Shown here one piece after another: positions 31,357-39,991 of a DNA stretch of 39,991 nt. Origin of the DNA: Batkoa obscura (Eukaryota > Entomophthoromycota > Entomophthoromycetes > Entomophthorales > Batkoaceae); the NCBI GenBank assembly GCA_030770535.1, contig JASVEC010000154.1:1-39991 (forward strand). Reading direction: 5' to 3'. The notes beneath the pieces are model-generated. The model saw only the letters and a program-made list of their open reading frames with translations. It made no database searches and was not told the DNA's origin. The number at the start of each line of letters is the position of its first letter. The first letter of the stretch is position 1. The translations under genes were made by a program, and so were the position numbers.

Positions 31357-31737
31357 TTATGGACGGCGGCAGAAGCGTTGTCTGCGACAGAAAGCAAAAC
31401 GACAGCAACGGCGGGAGTAGCGGCATCCTCTACGGCGGCACATTCTTTCAAGAGTTCCATTGCGTTCTTCTTCTTCTTCTGCTGGCATACCACCTTTCAT
31501 TTTCTTGATTTCACCTTCACCTTCTTCACCTTCACCCATTTCTTTTTTCCCTGCAACCTTACCAATTACGACCAACTTTGGGATAGTGGCAACGACGCCC
31601 ACTTGGCTGTTCATAGGGTCCATTGAGGAGCTGAGGGAGTGACGCTCAGCAAAGTTGATGGAATTAATATCACCGCTTTGAAGATTAGCATAAGCTAAAG
31701 TGACACTGGCTAAAGCTAAGACCGAAATAAATCTCAT
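31357..31737 (-). CDS. Secreted precursor with cationic six-cysteine C-terminus
   Basis: 126 residues, one exon. Residues 1-17 (MRFISVLALASVTLAYA) form a signal peptide. A neutral region follows to about 60, then an acidic stretch at about 66-92 (EMGEGEEGEGE and AEEEEER). The last 27 residues hold 12 Arg and six Cys, at 100, 105, 111, 112, 117 and 123. The order is C-X4-C-X5-CC-X4-C-X5-C. The C...C...CC...C...C order is that of cystine-knot miniproteins, and an acidic pro-region before a cationic peptide is typical of antimicrobial peptide precursors. That function is an inference; a nucleic-acid-binding or wall protein is possible. No homologue is recognised. Arginine is mainly encoded by CGC/CGT rather than AGA, unlike neighbouring genes. 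A TATA box lies 34 bases upstream. Confidence 0.75.
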   Translation of the reverse strand: MRFISVLALASVTLAYANLQSGDINSINFAERHSLSSSMDPMNSQVGVVATIPKLVVIGKVAGKKEMGEGEEGEGEIKKMKGGMPAEEEEERNGTLERMCRRRGCRYSRRCCRFAFCRRQRFCRRP

Positions 31738-32201
31738 TTTGTTTATTTTTTTTAGAAGTCAAAACGGAGTCTTTTATAGTCTGTGGTTGATCATATCTAT
31801 GACTTTAAAATATTATGGATAGGCAATATTTGGGTCTGAATTATAGAGTTAATAAAGTTTAAAGGAATACAATGAAGTAAAGTAGGGTTTTTATTGTTTT
31901 TAAGTTTAAACGAAATGTTTAATAAATATCTCATTACTATTAAGTTCAAATAAAACAAAAGATTTGATTATTTTACTGTCATAAAGCTTAAACAAAAATT
32001 AACTAAAAATTAATGTCAAAATAAATCAGTAATAGGGAATTTGTTTAGCTTTATTGTTGTACTAAAATTATTGAATTGATAGAACATGTCAAAATAGATT
32101 AATGATAATAAATCCCGTTAGCTTTATTAACGTTGCAATAGAATTTAATAATAGAACATGTCAAAATAAATCAATAGTGATTAATCCCATTAGCTTTATT
32201 A
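31738..32201. other. Intergenic region with tandem repeat
   Basis: Holds the promoter side of the cationic-precursor gene. Next to SAM50 it has a roughly 73-base tandem repeat (from 32015). No gene besides these. Confidence 0.55.
31771..31778 (-). promoter_or_regulatory. TATA box of the cationic-precursor gene
   Basis: TATAAAAG on the minus strand, within the sequence ACTATAAAAGACTCCG, 34 bases before the ATG at 31737. A close, consensus-like box suggests strong or inducible expression. Confidence 0.5.
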
Positions 32202-32208
32202 TTATAAG
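32015..32208. repeat. Tandem repeat of about 73 bases at the SAM50 3' end
   Basis: Units start at 32015, 32088 and 32160 with GTCAAAATAAATCA-type heads, continue AATCCCGTTAGCTTTATTA and finish ATAGAACAT. The third unit is partial and runs into the last codons of SAM50 (stop at 32202-32204). The copies differ at several sites. Confidence 0.65.
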
Positions 32209-33996
32209 AAATCGATACCAAAGCCCAATTGAAATTTAGGAGCTAAAAAGTCTCTAGAATGATGGGATAATGGGAGACAATAGTTAAACTCCAATCTAAC
32301 AATAGAATGATAATAAATCAGACCAAGACCAAAGGTCGAACTAGGTTTAAGGATTACATTCTTAATTTGATCTATTAATTTTATGTCTAAAATTCAGAAG
32401 TAAGTAAACAGCACATAAGAAACAAAATCATAAAAAGTAACGACTATATAATAGACATATTGTACTTACCATTATTAATTAATTTCAATCCACCACCGTT
32501 AATAAAAACGTGCCCTTTAAATTTGTTACTATTGACCCATGGCAACGGAGTCAACAAGCTCATTCCTAAAGCCCAAGAAATATCACCACCTAATACATCA
32601 TCTAATGATAATGATAAATTTAACTTCATAACTAATAATTGATAAATCTTACTTTTATCTTTATCGCCTAATCCTAGATCTCTAAAGCCTCTTAAAGTGG
32701 TAGGATTGCCAAGGAAAAATCGGTCAGCTAAATGGGAGGACTGAATAGGCTTATCAAAGTATTTATCTAATGGATACAATAAGCCAAGCTTTAAACCTAA
32801 ACCAATAAACTAAATAATAATAGACTATTATTGTTTGATTTATAATTTATTATTAAAGCTTACCCAGTTTTGAGTTATCTCAGTTAACGATCGATAACTT
32901 AATTCGTTTTTAATAAACCTATGGTCCCCTTTTAAGCCTGCTAATTCCTAATAGAAGGAACATTAATACAAGGTATATTTTATTATAAAAGACAATATTA
33001 CTTGTTTTACACTCAATGAATATCCATTACTAGGTCTTTGAGGATCCTCCCACAACTCATTTAATAAATGATGATAAATTCCGCTCTTTATAGAATCACC
33101 TGCTTGTTCGCGGACTCTATTTTTTAAAATCAATACACTGTTAATCTAAACTCTATTATCCCTTACTTCATGCTAGCATTAAATCCTACATTCTGAATGG
33201 TTCTCCAATTGGCACAGTAGCCCAATACATGTTGTCCCCAACTAGATAGGAACTAGTGTTGTTAGTGTGTTAATTTTTTTTGACTGTTTAATAAAATTTA
33301 CTCTATATTTTAATTCTAAAGCTCTGTTCATAGACTCATGGGAAGAAATCTGTAAGTTATTGATCAAACTTTGGTAACCACAAAATTCCAGCCTGTTTTC
33401 AGGCTTGAATAAATCTACTGGGCGACTTAGACTGAACTATAGAAAGATTAGATTTGGGTCAGCTTACGAGAGACGCTAGTTAGTGTTTCTTACTTGAAAT
33501 GAGGATGTAGTCTTAGTTCCATATTTAGTAGAAGCTTCGAATTTCTCGGCGTGGCCAAAAAGATTTCTTTTGACTATAGAGGCATTCTAAATGCCAACTA
33601 AATAAACTTATCAATTTAATAATAAAACAAAAATACCAAGTTCCCGTCACCATTACCAAACTCAGTGCCAGTAGAAATACTTAATGTTTTATGAGGTACG
33701 ATTTTAATTTCTACTTCAGTACCAGCTCCTCTTTCATCCTTTTTTAAATCTAAATCAAAACTCTGTCCAATTTCTAAGGCTTCTAAACGTCCACAGATTC
33801 CTCTCAATTCACCTAAACATTCGTTTAAAGTTTTGCATTGGTATAAACTTTGAACATAAGTTTCTACTAAGTTTCGGTTGCTTTCAGATAAGCCATATAC
33901 TTTAACACAGGATATGTTCAAATTTTTGTCCCCAACGCCTTCTAACTGGTTTTGTTAGTTGCTGTTTAGTTGATCATGTACACTTACTGTTTCCAT
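32202..33996 (-). CDS. SAM50: SAM complex beta-barrel insertase Sam50/Tob55
   Basis: Nine exons on the minus strand: 33988-33996, 33637-33945, 33494-33586, 33302-33436, 33167-33252, 33002-33116, 32864-32947, 32470-32809 and 32202-32386. The phases fit throughout and give 451 residues; yeast Sam50 has 484. It inserts beta-barrel proteins into the mitochondrial outer membrane. The start METLEGVGDKNLNISC leads into a POTRA domain (VKVYGLSESNRNLVETYVQ...STGTEFGNGDG). Barrel strands follow (NLFGHAEKFEASTKYGTKTT; SYRSLTEITQNW). The Omp85-family hallmark is DRFFLGNPTTLRGFRDLGLG. The C-terminal beta-signal is FQLGFGIDFL. Exon 1 has only nine bases, and its intron is 42 bases. The acceptor of intron 2 was chosen at AATGCC because the nearer AG reads into a stop. 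Confidence 0.92.
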
Positions 33997-34278
33997 TTCT
34001 TTTTCTGTATACTTTTTTTTAGTAAAGTATGAGCTTTAGGTTGAGTTTACTATACTTTTGATCTTTTTGATCAAACTAGCCAATAAAATCAAAGTTGGCG
34101 ATGCTGAATTATTTTTATAATCAAAATAAAAAATGTCAATAGTTACATAAATATAGTATAGTAATAAAAATAATGAGTTTTTTATGTATAACGTGTAAAA
34201 TGATAAGCATATTCAAATACAATAATAAATCGTTTATGAAAACAAAATTAGTAATAATTATAAATAACTTTAATAAAA

Positions 34279-35313
34279 CTAATATCGGGCATTTGGCCTA
34301 TTTAAATATGCATTGAATGCACCAAGTGCAATAGTACCAATAACCGAAAATATCATCAGCATGTAAATTAGCTCTTTAGTATGGATGAAAGTAAATAAAT
34401 TATTAAACAACTGACTTATCAATTGGGCTATAATGGGAATCCTAAATTAACAATTATTTAAAATCTCAATTGATATATTTAAAATCTTACTTTTCAACAT
34501 AGTTGTCTTCATAAGCAATACACAATCTCCATCCATCACACATCTCAATTATACCTATAACTGGATTTTTACAATCGTTTGCCTCATATTCAGATATACA
34601 TTTTTCCCTTCTCGCTTGTTTCTCTAAAATTTAATCATCAATAAAAACGCGTACTTTAATTACTAATTGTTACCTAATAATTGGAGCTCTGAGTGATGTA
34701 CAACATCAGTATAAAATGATAAACAAAAAAAACAAACAAAAAAGGTAAGCATAGCAGCCACTAAAATTTTAACAAATAAGGTGAACTTAAATCGGTTAGT
34801 TTCACTCGATCCATTATTCTCTCTAACTTTAGAAAGTACTGTCTCATTAGTATATCTCATGACTTCAAGTTCTTTATCCTATACAATCGATCAACCATTT
34901 ATTATTGAGTAACAAAAATATTACATCCTCATCATTCCCAACTTCTTCGAACACATTAAATAAATATTGTGCCCTCAATCTTAAATTCGATGGATTACTC
35001 ACACCCATCTGCGCATTTTTATCATTCCCTTGAAATGGTTCTATTGCAAGCCTCATTTGGCTTTCAGGTATCTCTAAACCCTCTCCGTTTCCAATTCTAT
35101 TATTCTGAAACATCATGTTTTCAAACTCATTACAAAATCTTAACGGCTGGCTATTAAATCTAACTATTAAGTTCAATTAGCTATAAACGTCTAGATCTTA
35201 TGCTATTTTTTACTCTCTCCATTCTCCGATTGTAATCCATTGGCTACAAACCTTCCAACTTCTGGCTGAGGGCCTTCTTCCTTGAGAGTTGAGTTGAAAA
35301 AATACCTCAACAT
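34279..35313 (-). CDS. BRR6: Nuclear envelope protein of the Brr6/Brl1 family
   Basis: Five exons on the minus strand: 35214-35313, 34925-35163, 34674-34878, 34491-34623 and 34279-34441, giving 279 residues. Brr6/Brl1 proteins act in nuclear pore assembly and membrane homeostasis at the nuclear envelope and occur in organisms with closed mitosis. The first membrane segment is at about 145-168 (FTLFVKILVAAMLTFFVCFF). The lumenal loop has the four family cysteines, Cys190-X8-Cys199-X10-Cys210-X5-Cys216, with EYEAN and CDGWRLC. The second segment is YMLMIFSVIGTIALGAF. Between them lies an amphipathic LISQLFNNLFTFI stretch. The N-terminal exon (MLRYFFNSTLKEEG) is the least certain; a start at an internal Met pair in exon 2 is possible. 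Whether it is closer to Brr6 or Brl1 cannot be told. Confidence 0.85.
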
Positions 35314-37098
35314 TACAGATAGAGCTGATCAAACCTTTGTGCTAAGTTTAAAGCTATAATTCTTTACATTTTGCGATTTTAATGAGATTGCCTGAATTAT
35401 TGCAAAATCTGCAATAGCAGATTTGACTTGATTCAGATAATGTTGGGAAATGTAGAACAAATGGTAAGTTGATTAGGAAACTGGATGGGAAAATGGGAAT
35501 TTGGCAACAAATGAAGTTTTAAAAATACTCTGTTTTTATTTATGCAATTTTGTCCCTGAAGAAATAATATTTGATGAAACAGAAAATATCTAGAATTTTC
35601 GTAGATTAAAATAACATCTAATAATTTATTTATTATTAGCTGTATAATATACAAATATCAAAATGATAGATTTGTTAAGAGAGGAAGCTCATGTATTCAA
35701 AACAACAAAACTAAAAAACAAAAGTCTACACTTATGGCCTTAAAAATATAAAAGTATTGACATAAATGATAATCTAGTTTAAAGAATATAGTCTAAACTT
35801 TACCATATCTATTTAAAAGTCATCCATCATAAAAGATTTTGAAACTGTCTCCTTAAACTTAGTAACATAAACAAGTTTATTATTCAATTATCTTTTGGCG
35901 GTGTTGGGTATCTAAGTTTTATTAATAAATATCCTTAGTGATTTAAATACTTTTTATCTTGTGTTTTAACAAAATAACCAACAGTTACATTCATTCAGCC
36001 TTATGTTATATACAATTCATACAATAAATTATATTAAGGTTATAATGAACCATTTAAGCTTATAATGAATATATTAAAGCTTATAATGAATATAAATTCT
36101 ATTAAAAAATAAGATAAAAATAGAATAAAGTAATGAAGCATTAATATGCAATTTATATAAACTTTTGATAACCAGAATTTTGTGTATCATTATAACAATG
36201 TTTTGTGGATATTAATTATTTTATCTAAATATATAAATAAAATGTTATATCTGAAACAAATGTTGTCGATTCCTATGTTATTGGATAAATTTTTTAATTA
36301 ATTTTAAGGCACCTCCACCCTTTGATCACGTTCAAGTTAATTAATTACTTGAAGAATTTTCCATAATCTAAACTTTATAAACTTAAATATAAAATAGTGT
36401 GATCAATATTAAGCTTTACCCTAAATAATTTCAAACTATTTAGTTTTTAAATTTTTCTACTATAGTTATTGTTAATACTTATCGCCGAGATGAGTCAACC
36501 ATGTAAACTCTACCTCACTATTTCCACTAATATTGTACTTACAACCTTTTTATCATTTTATTCTCTTATTAACCATAATGACAAGTTATGATACTATTAA
36601 ATCATTATGATTTATTTAGTAATTCAAGACCTCTTTTTATTATAAAGCACTAACTTGAATATTAATATATGATTTTAATTTCCAACTGATTGGACCCTGA
36701 AGAATTTTTAATTTTTATAATCTAAAATGGTCAAATGATCTTAATTCTATTCGCACTTCAAGGGCAATTTTCTCGAAATTTATAAGCGTTGTTCTACTAA
36801 AATGAGCATGAAGTAACGAAATCATAATACTTTCTAATTCTATTTTAATTTTGACAGTACAGAGATAGGTCAAAATTACTAAAAAGTCAACCTTTCCAAT
36901 TAATTTAAGAATATGCTTGAAATTGCAGCTCAAGAAGATTACTTGCCAAATACTACCAAGTTATCAGATATAAAAGCAATCAATTTTGAATCTTAAAATA
37001 AACTGTGATTTTTCCTTCTCCTAGCTAATATTTAAATCTTTTTTCTTATCAGCTTTTTTATTTTTTTTATCTGATACTCAACTTTTCTAACTTCCCAA
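35314..37098. other. 1.8-kb divergent intergenic region
   Basis: Between the starts of BRR6/BRL1 and the antiporter. It has a short tandem motif, AAGCTTATAATGAATAT, repeated with variations at about 36041-36094. Small frames on the minus strand (35433-35654, 36715-36933) lack domain resemblance and are not accepted. Confidence 0.5.
36041..36094. repeat. Short tandem TTATAATGAA motif
   Basis: Three successive units, GGTTATAATGAACC, AGCTTATAATGAATATATTAA and AGCTTATAATGAATATAAAT, about 20 bases apart. A small microsatellite-like expansion. Confidence 0.5.
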
Positions 37099-39313
37099 AT
37101 GAAATTTCTAACACTACTATGGCTATCCTGGTGCTTTGTAACCTTATCTCAAAACACCAAAACAGAGGCCACAATACCACCTACTTTACTTGATGTAACT
37201 ATACCGAAAGTTGTTATGTATAACTTTAAATTCAGTATTCAACTGACTTTAAGTAATAAAAATGGTATGCATTTTTATTACTCAACCTTCTTGTTTACTA
37301 ACTTAACTTTTAGCAAATGGATATTCTAGTTTCGATTACAAAATTTTAGAAGGTTCTGAGCTTAGCTCAGCTAAGACTATAGCAACAGGCACTTTAGAGG
37401 CCGATGAAAAGAAAGCCCTTCCAGTCAAAGCCAGTATTAGTCAAGGAGAATATCTCAACGCATATACAATCGACGATTTAGGACTTGAAAGTAAAGTGTA
37501 CCAAAAGGTTTGGGTAGTATTATCCAAAGATAATGTTAACTTTGCTGAATATCATGGTTATACTCACAGTATGCCTGGATGGGTCACTTTGTTACCAATC
37601 ATAGTGATGTTGGGTGTTGCTTTATTTTCTTCTCAAGCTACCATCGCTCTTCTTTTAGGTATCTTTGCCTCAGCCACATTCATCAATGGTTTCAATCCAT
37701 TAGTGGGATTCTTAAGAACTTTTGATTACTATACCATCAATGCTTTAGCAAATCCAGACCATGCTAAAGTTATTATGTTTACTTTCTATTTGTCCTCAGC
37801 TGTAGCATTGATTCAAAAGTCTGGAGGTGCTGAAGCTTTAGCTAGCTCAGTCACTAGCTTTGCTACTACTAGATGGAGAGGCCAATGGGCAGCATTTATC
37901 ATTGGTATTATCATTTTTATTGATGATTTAACAAGTTGTATGGTAGTTGGTGCTAATATGACTGTAGTCACTGATCGCCTCTATTTAAGTCACGAAAAAT
38001 TAGCCTTTATTGTTCATGTTACTTCTGCTCCACTCACTTCATTATCTCCCATTTCATCTTGGATTGGTTTCACTTTAGGTTTAATTGCAACTCAATTTCA
38101 AGTTTTGAAGATTGATAAAGAACCTTTCCTTTTTTTCCTAAGTACCATCCCATCTCGTTTCTTCCCAATCCTTGCTATTGTTTTTTGTGCTCTTTGTATG
38201 ATTTTACGTAGAGATTTTGGTATTATGTTAGATGCTGAGCGCAGAGCCTACTTCAACAAAGTAGTTGTAGAATCTGATTCTTTGATTATCGATGAAGTTG
38301 TTGATGATCCTTTACTTCCACCAAAGAATGCACCAAAGAGATTAATTAACTCTGTTCTTCCAATTTTAACTGTTGTCATTTTAACCATTACTGGCATTAT
38401 GATAACTGGCTACTATAACTTAATGGACAAAGTTGACCAAGGTGCAGAAGGAGTTACATTTGATTCTGCTTCTATTGCAGGTGCTGGTGATTCTTATGGT
38501 GCTTTACTTTATGCATCCTTCTTTACTGTGATTGAATGTTTAATCATGTATAGAATCCAAAATATTATGAGCTTTCAATTGGGAATAGCAACTGTAATGT
38601 ATGGTGTAAAAGATATGGTAGAAACTATGTTAATTTTAGTATTTGCTTGGGGTGTAGGTTCCTGTTTTGAAGATATGGGTGTACCAACCTTTATCGTATC
38701 CGCTTTGTCTGGATCTATCAATCCAGGTTTAATACCATTTTTATGCTGTATATTATCTGCACTCATGTCCTTTACCACTGGTACTTCATGGGGTACTATG
38801 ACTATTATGCTTCCTTTAGCTATGCCATTAGCCCATGCTGCTTCCACTGATGAAAATTTGATGATTTATACTGTATCTGCTGTACTTTCTGGTGGTATCT
38901 TTGGTGATCTTTGTTCCCCAATTGCCGCTACTACTATTCTTACCTGTACTACAGTTAAAATCCCAGTAAGATCCCATGTTAACTCTCAACTTCCTTATGC
39001 TGCTGTAGCACTCATTGTCAGTTTATTTTTGGGCTATTTACCTGTAGGCTTTGGTGCATACCCAGATTGGGCTGGACTTTTAATTTGTATTGGTGCTTTA
39101 GTGGTTATATTGTTTGTACTAGGAGTACCCACTGAATCTACTTGCTTATCTCGTTGGGAATTTGTGTGCTGGAAGTTATTTAAAAGAGCACCTACCAGCG
39201 ATTATGGAACTGGATCCGCTAGCTCGGTCCCTTATCCAGGTAAAAGAGAAGGCGAAGATTCTTTGGAAAAAGGAGTGAATCAAGATGAATTCGTCAATAA
39301 TAACCTTTCTTAA
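37099..39313 (+). CDS. NhaC-family Na+/H+ antiporter with lumenal N-terminal domain
   Basis: Two exons, 37099-37264 and 37314-39313, joined by a 49-base intron; 721 residues. Residues 1-17 (MKFLTLLWLSWCFVTLS) are a signal peptide, and about 18-143 form a polar, probably extracellular or lumenal domain. About a dozen hydrophobic segments follow from about 147 (WVTLLPIIVMLGVALFSS). NhaC-type signatures are FIDDLTSCMVVGANM near 256, GTSWGTMTIMLPLAMP near 544 and GDLCSPIAATTIL near 584 (compare GDHCSPISDTT in bacterial members). An acidic/basic loop at about 315-345 separates two halves, and a short cytoplasmic tail ends the protein. It probably exchanges Na+ or an amine/acid substrate with protons at the plasma membrane or an acidic organelle. 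The added signal peptide and domain are unlike bacterial NhaC. Confidence 0.88.
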
Positions 39314-39991
39314 ATTAACTAACCTTTACTAAACTTGACTATATTTAAGCTCTTTCTGAACAACCAAAATATACAAGATGTAGCCTATTCCATTTAATGG
39401 TGTAAAAGTTTTTTTGAATTAATAAAAAAACATTTTTAATATTATATTTTACTATTTTCTCATAATACTATAAATGACAAATTGTTTTTTTAACTATAGA
39501 AAAATCCAACATTAACTAATACGGTTGTGGCTCATAGGAGTGATACGTGGTAGCTTTAATTATTGGCATAATCTATACTATAAAACTACTCATACCAATT
39601 CATTATTAATGTATCTTCTTAAGCTTTAAGTATAATGTTAAAAATACACCGCTATGAAAAAGAAATCAAGGCATGATATAATGATTAAATCTTAATTTTT
39701 GCCAGGTATTAAAAAAGGAGAAATAAAAAATTTAAAGAAGATTTAAATCAGAATAAAGTTTGTATCATAAATAATATATTAAAAGCATATTACAATTACA
39801 TAATATGGTGATATTTTTTGATTTCATCACTTTTTCCATTTTTAAGCGTTATTTAAGTGGGAAGATTGTTAGTAAAATTCTCAAACAAAAAAATACATCC
39901 TCATATAATGCTTTTAAAAATTCATTTAAATTTTTCATAGTTTATTTATTTATTACTCTATTAAATGTCTAATGGGTTTTTATTTAATTTT
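39314..39991. other. Right-edge intergenic region
   Basis: 3' flank of the antiporter gene with foldback copy I (39803-39906). No gene start is visible before the window ends. Confidence 0.55.
39803..39906 (+). repeat. Foldback repeat, copy I
   Basis: Starts ATATGGTGATATTTTTTG, carries CACTTTTTCCATTTTTAAGC and GTTATTTAAGTGGG, and ends AAAAATACATCCTCATAT. Plus orientation, well preserved length. Confidence 0.75.

Noticed and set aside
1-39991. CRISPR array, prophage or biosynthetic operon
   Set aside because: The window is eukaryotic with introns; no regularly spaced repeats of that type and no functionally linked gene cluster were found.

Overview
The window is about 40 kb of very AT-rich nuclear DNA from a fungus. 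Its genes carry many short spliceosomal introns, mostly about 40-80 bases, with GTAAGT-like donors, CTAAC/CTAAT branch sites and TAG acceptors. The gene set is fungal: a PEX13 with an SH3 domain, a PAS-GATA white-collar-2 homologue, a BRR6/BRL1 nuclear-envelope protein, SF1/BBP, SAM50, TRS20 and LAMTOR4. AT richness, a cAMP-receptor-like GPCR, a laccase-like oxidase and small secreted proteins suggest an early-diverging lineage, possibly Entomophthoromycotina (Conidiobolus-like). The lineage is an inference from gene content, not a proof.

Layout. 0.7-3 kb: a single-pass membrane protein with a long Asn/Ser-rich ectodomain. 4-5.3 kb: a small secreted eight-cysteine protein and its decayed tandem copy. 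6.4-7.4 kb: the wc-2 homologue (three exons). 10.1-12.0 kb: SF1/BBP (six exons). 13.2-13.8 kb: TRS20 (four exons, minus). 13.8-18.7 kb: a gene desert with three LTR-like repeats and several copies of a foldback repeat. 18.7-19.9 kb: GPCR (three exons). 20.4-20.8 kb: LAMTOR4 (three exons). 21.2-22.6 kb: PEX13 (minus). 24.3-27.2 kb: tandem NmrA/isoflavone-reductase-like genes with the same intron. 28.8-30.5 kb: secreted multicopper oxidase. 31.4-31.7 kb: a secreted precursor ending in a cationic six-cysteine domain. 32.2-34.0 kb: SAM50 (nine exons, minus). 34.3-35.3 kb: BRR6/BRL1 (five exons, minus). 37.1-39.3 kb: an NhaC-family antiporter with a signal peptide and a lumenal domain.

Most genes are unrelated housekeeping functions: splicing, peroxisome import, ER-Golgi tethering, TOR/lysosome signalling, mitochondrial outer-membrane assembly and nuclear pore biogenesis. 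No operon-like logic links them. The least explained items are the arginine/cysteine-rich secreted precursor, the eight-cysteine secreted pair, and a roughly 105-base palindromic repeat that sits in many of the intergenic spaces. Several multi-exon genes (TRS20, LAMTOR4, SAM50, BRR6/BRL1) were assembled by hand from splice signals and family resemblance, so individual exon edges need transcript data.
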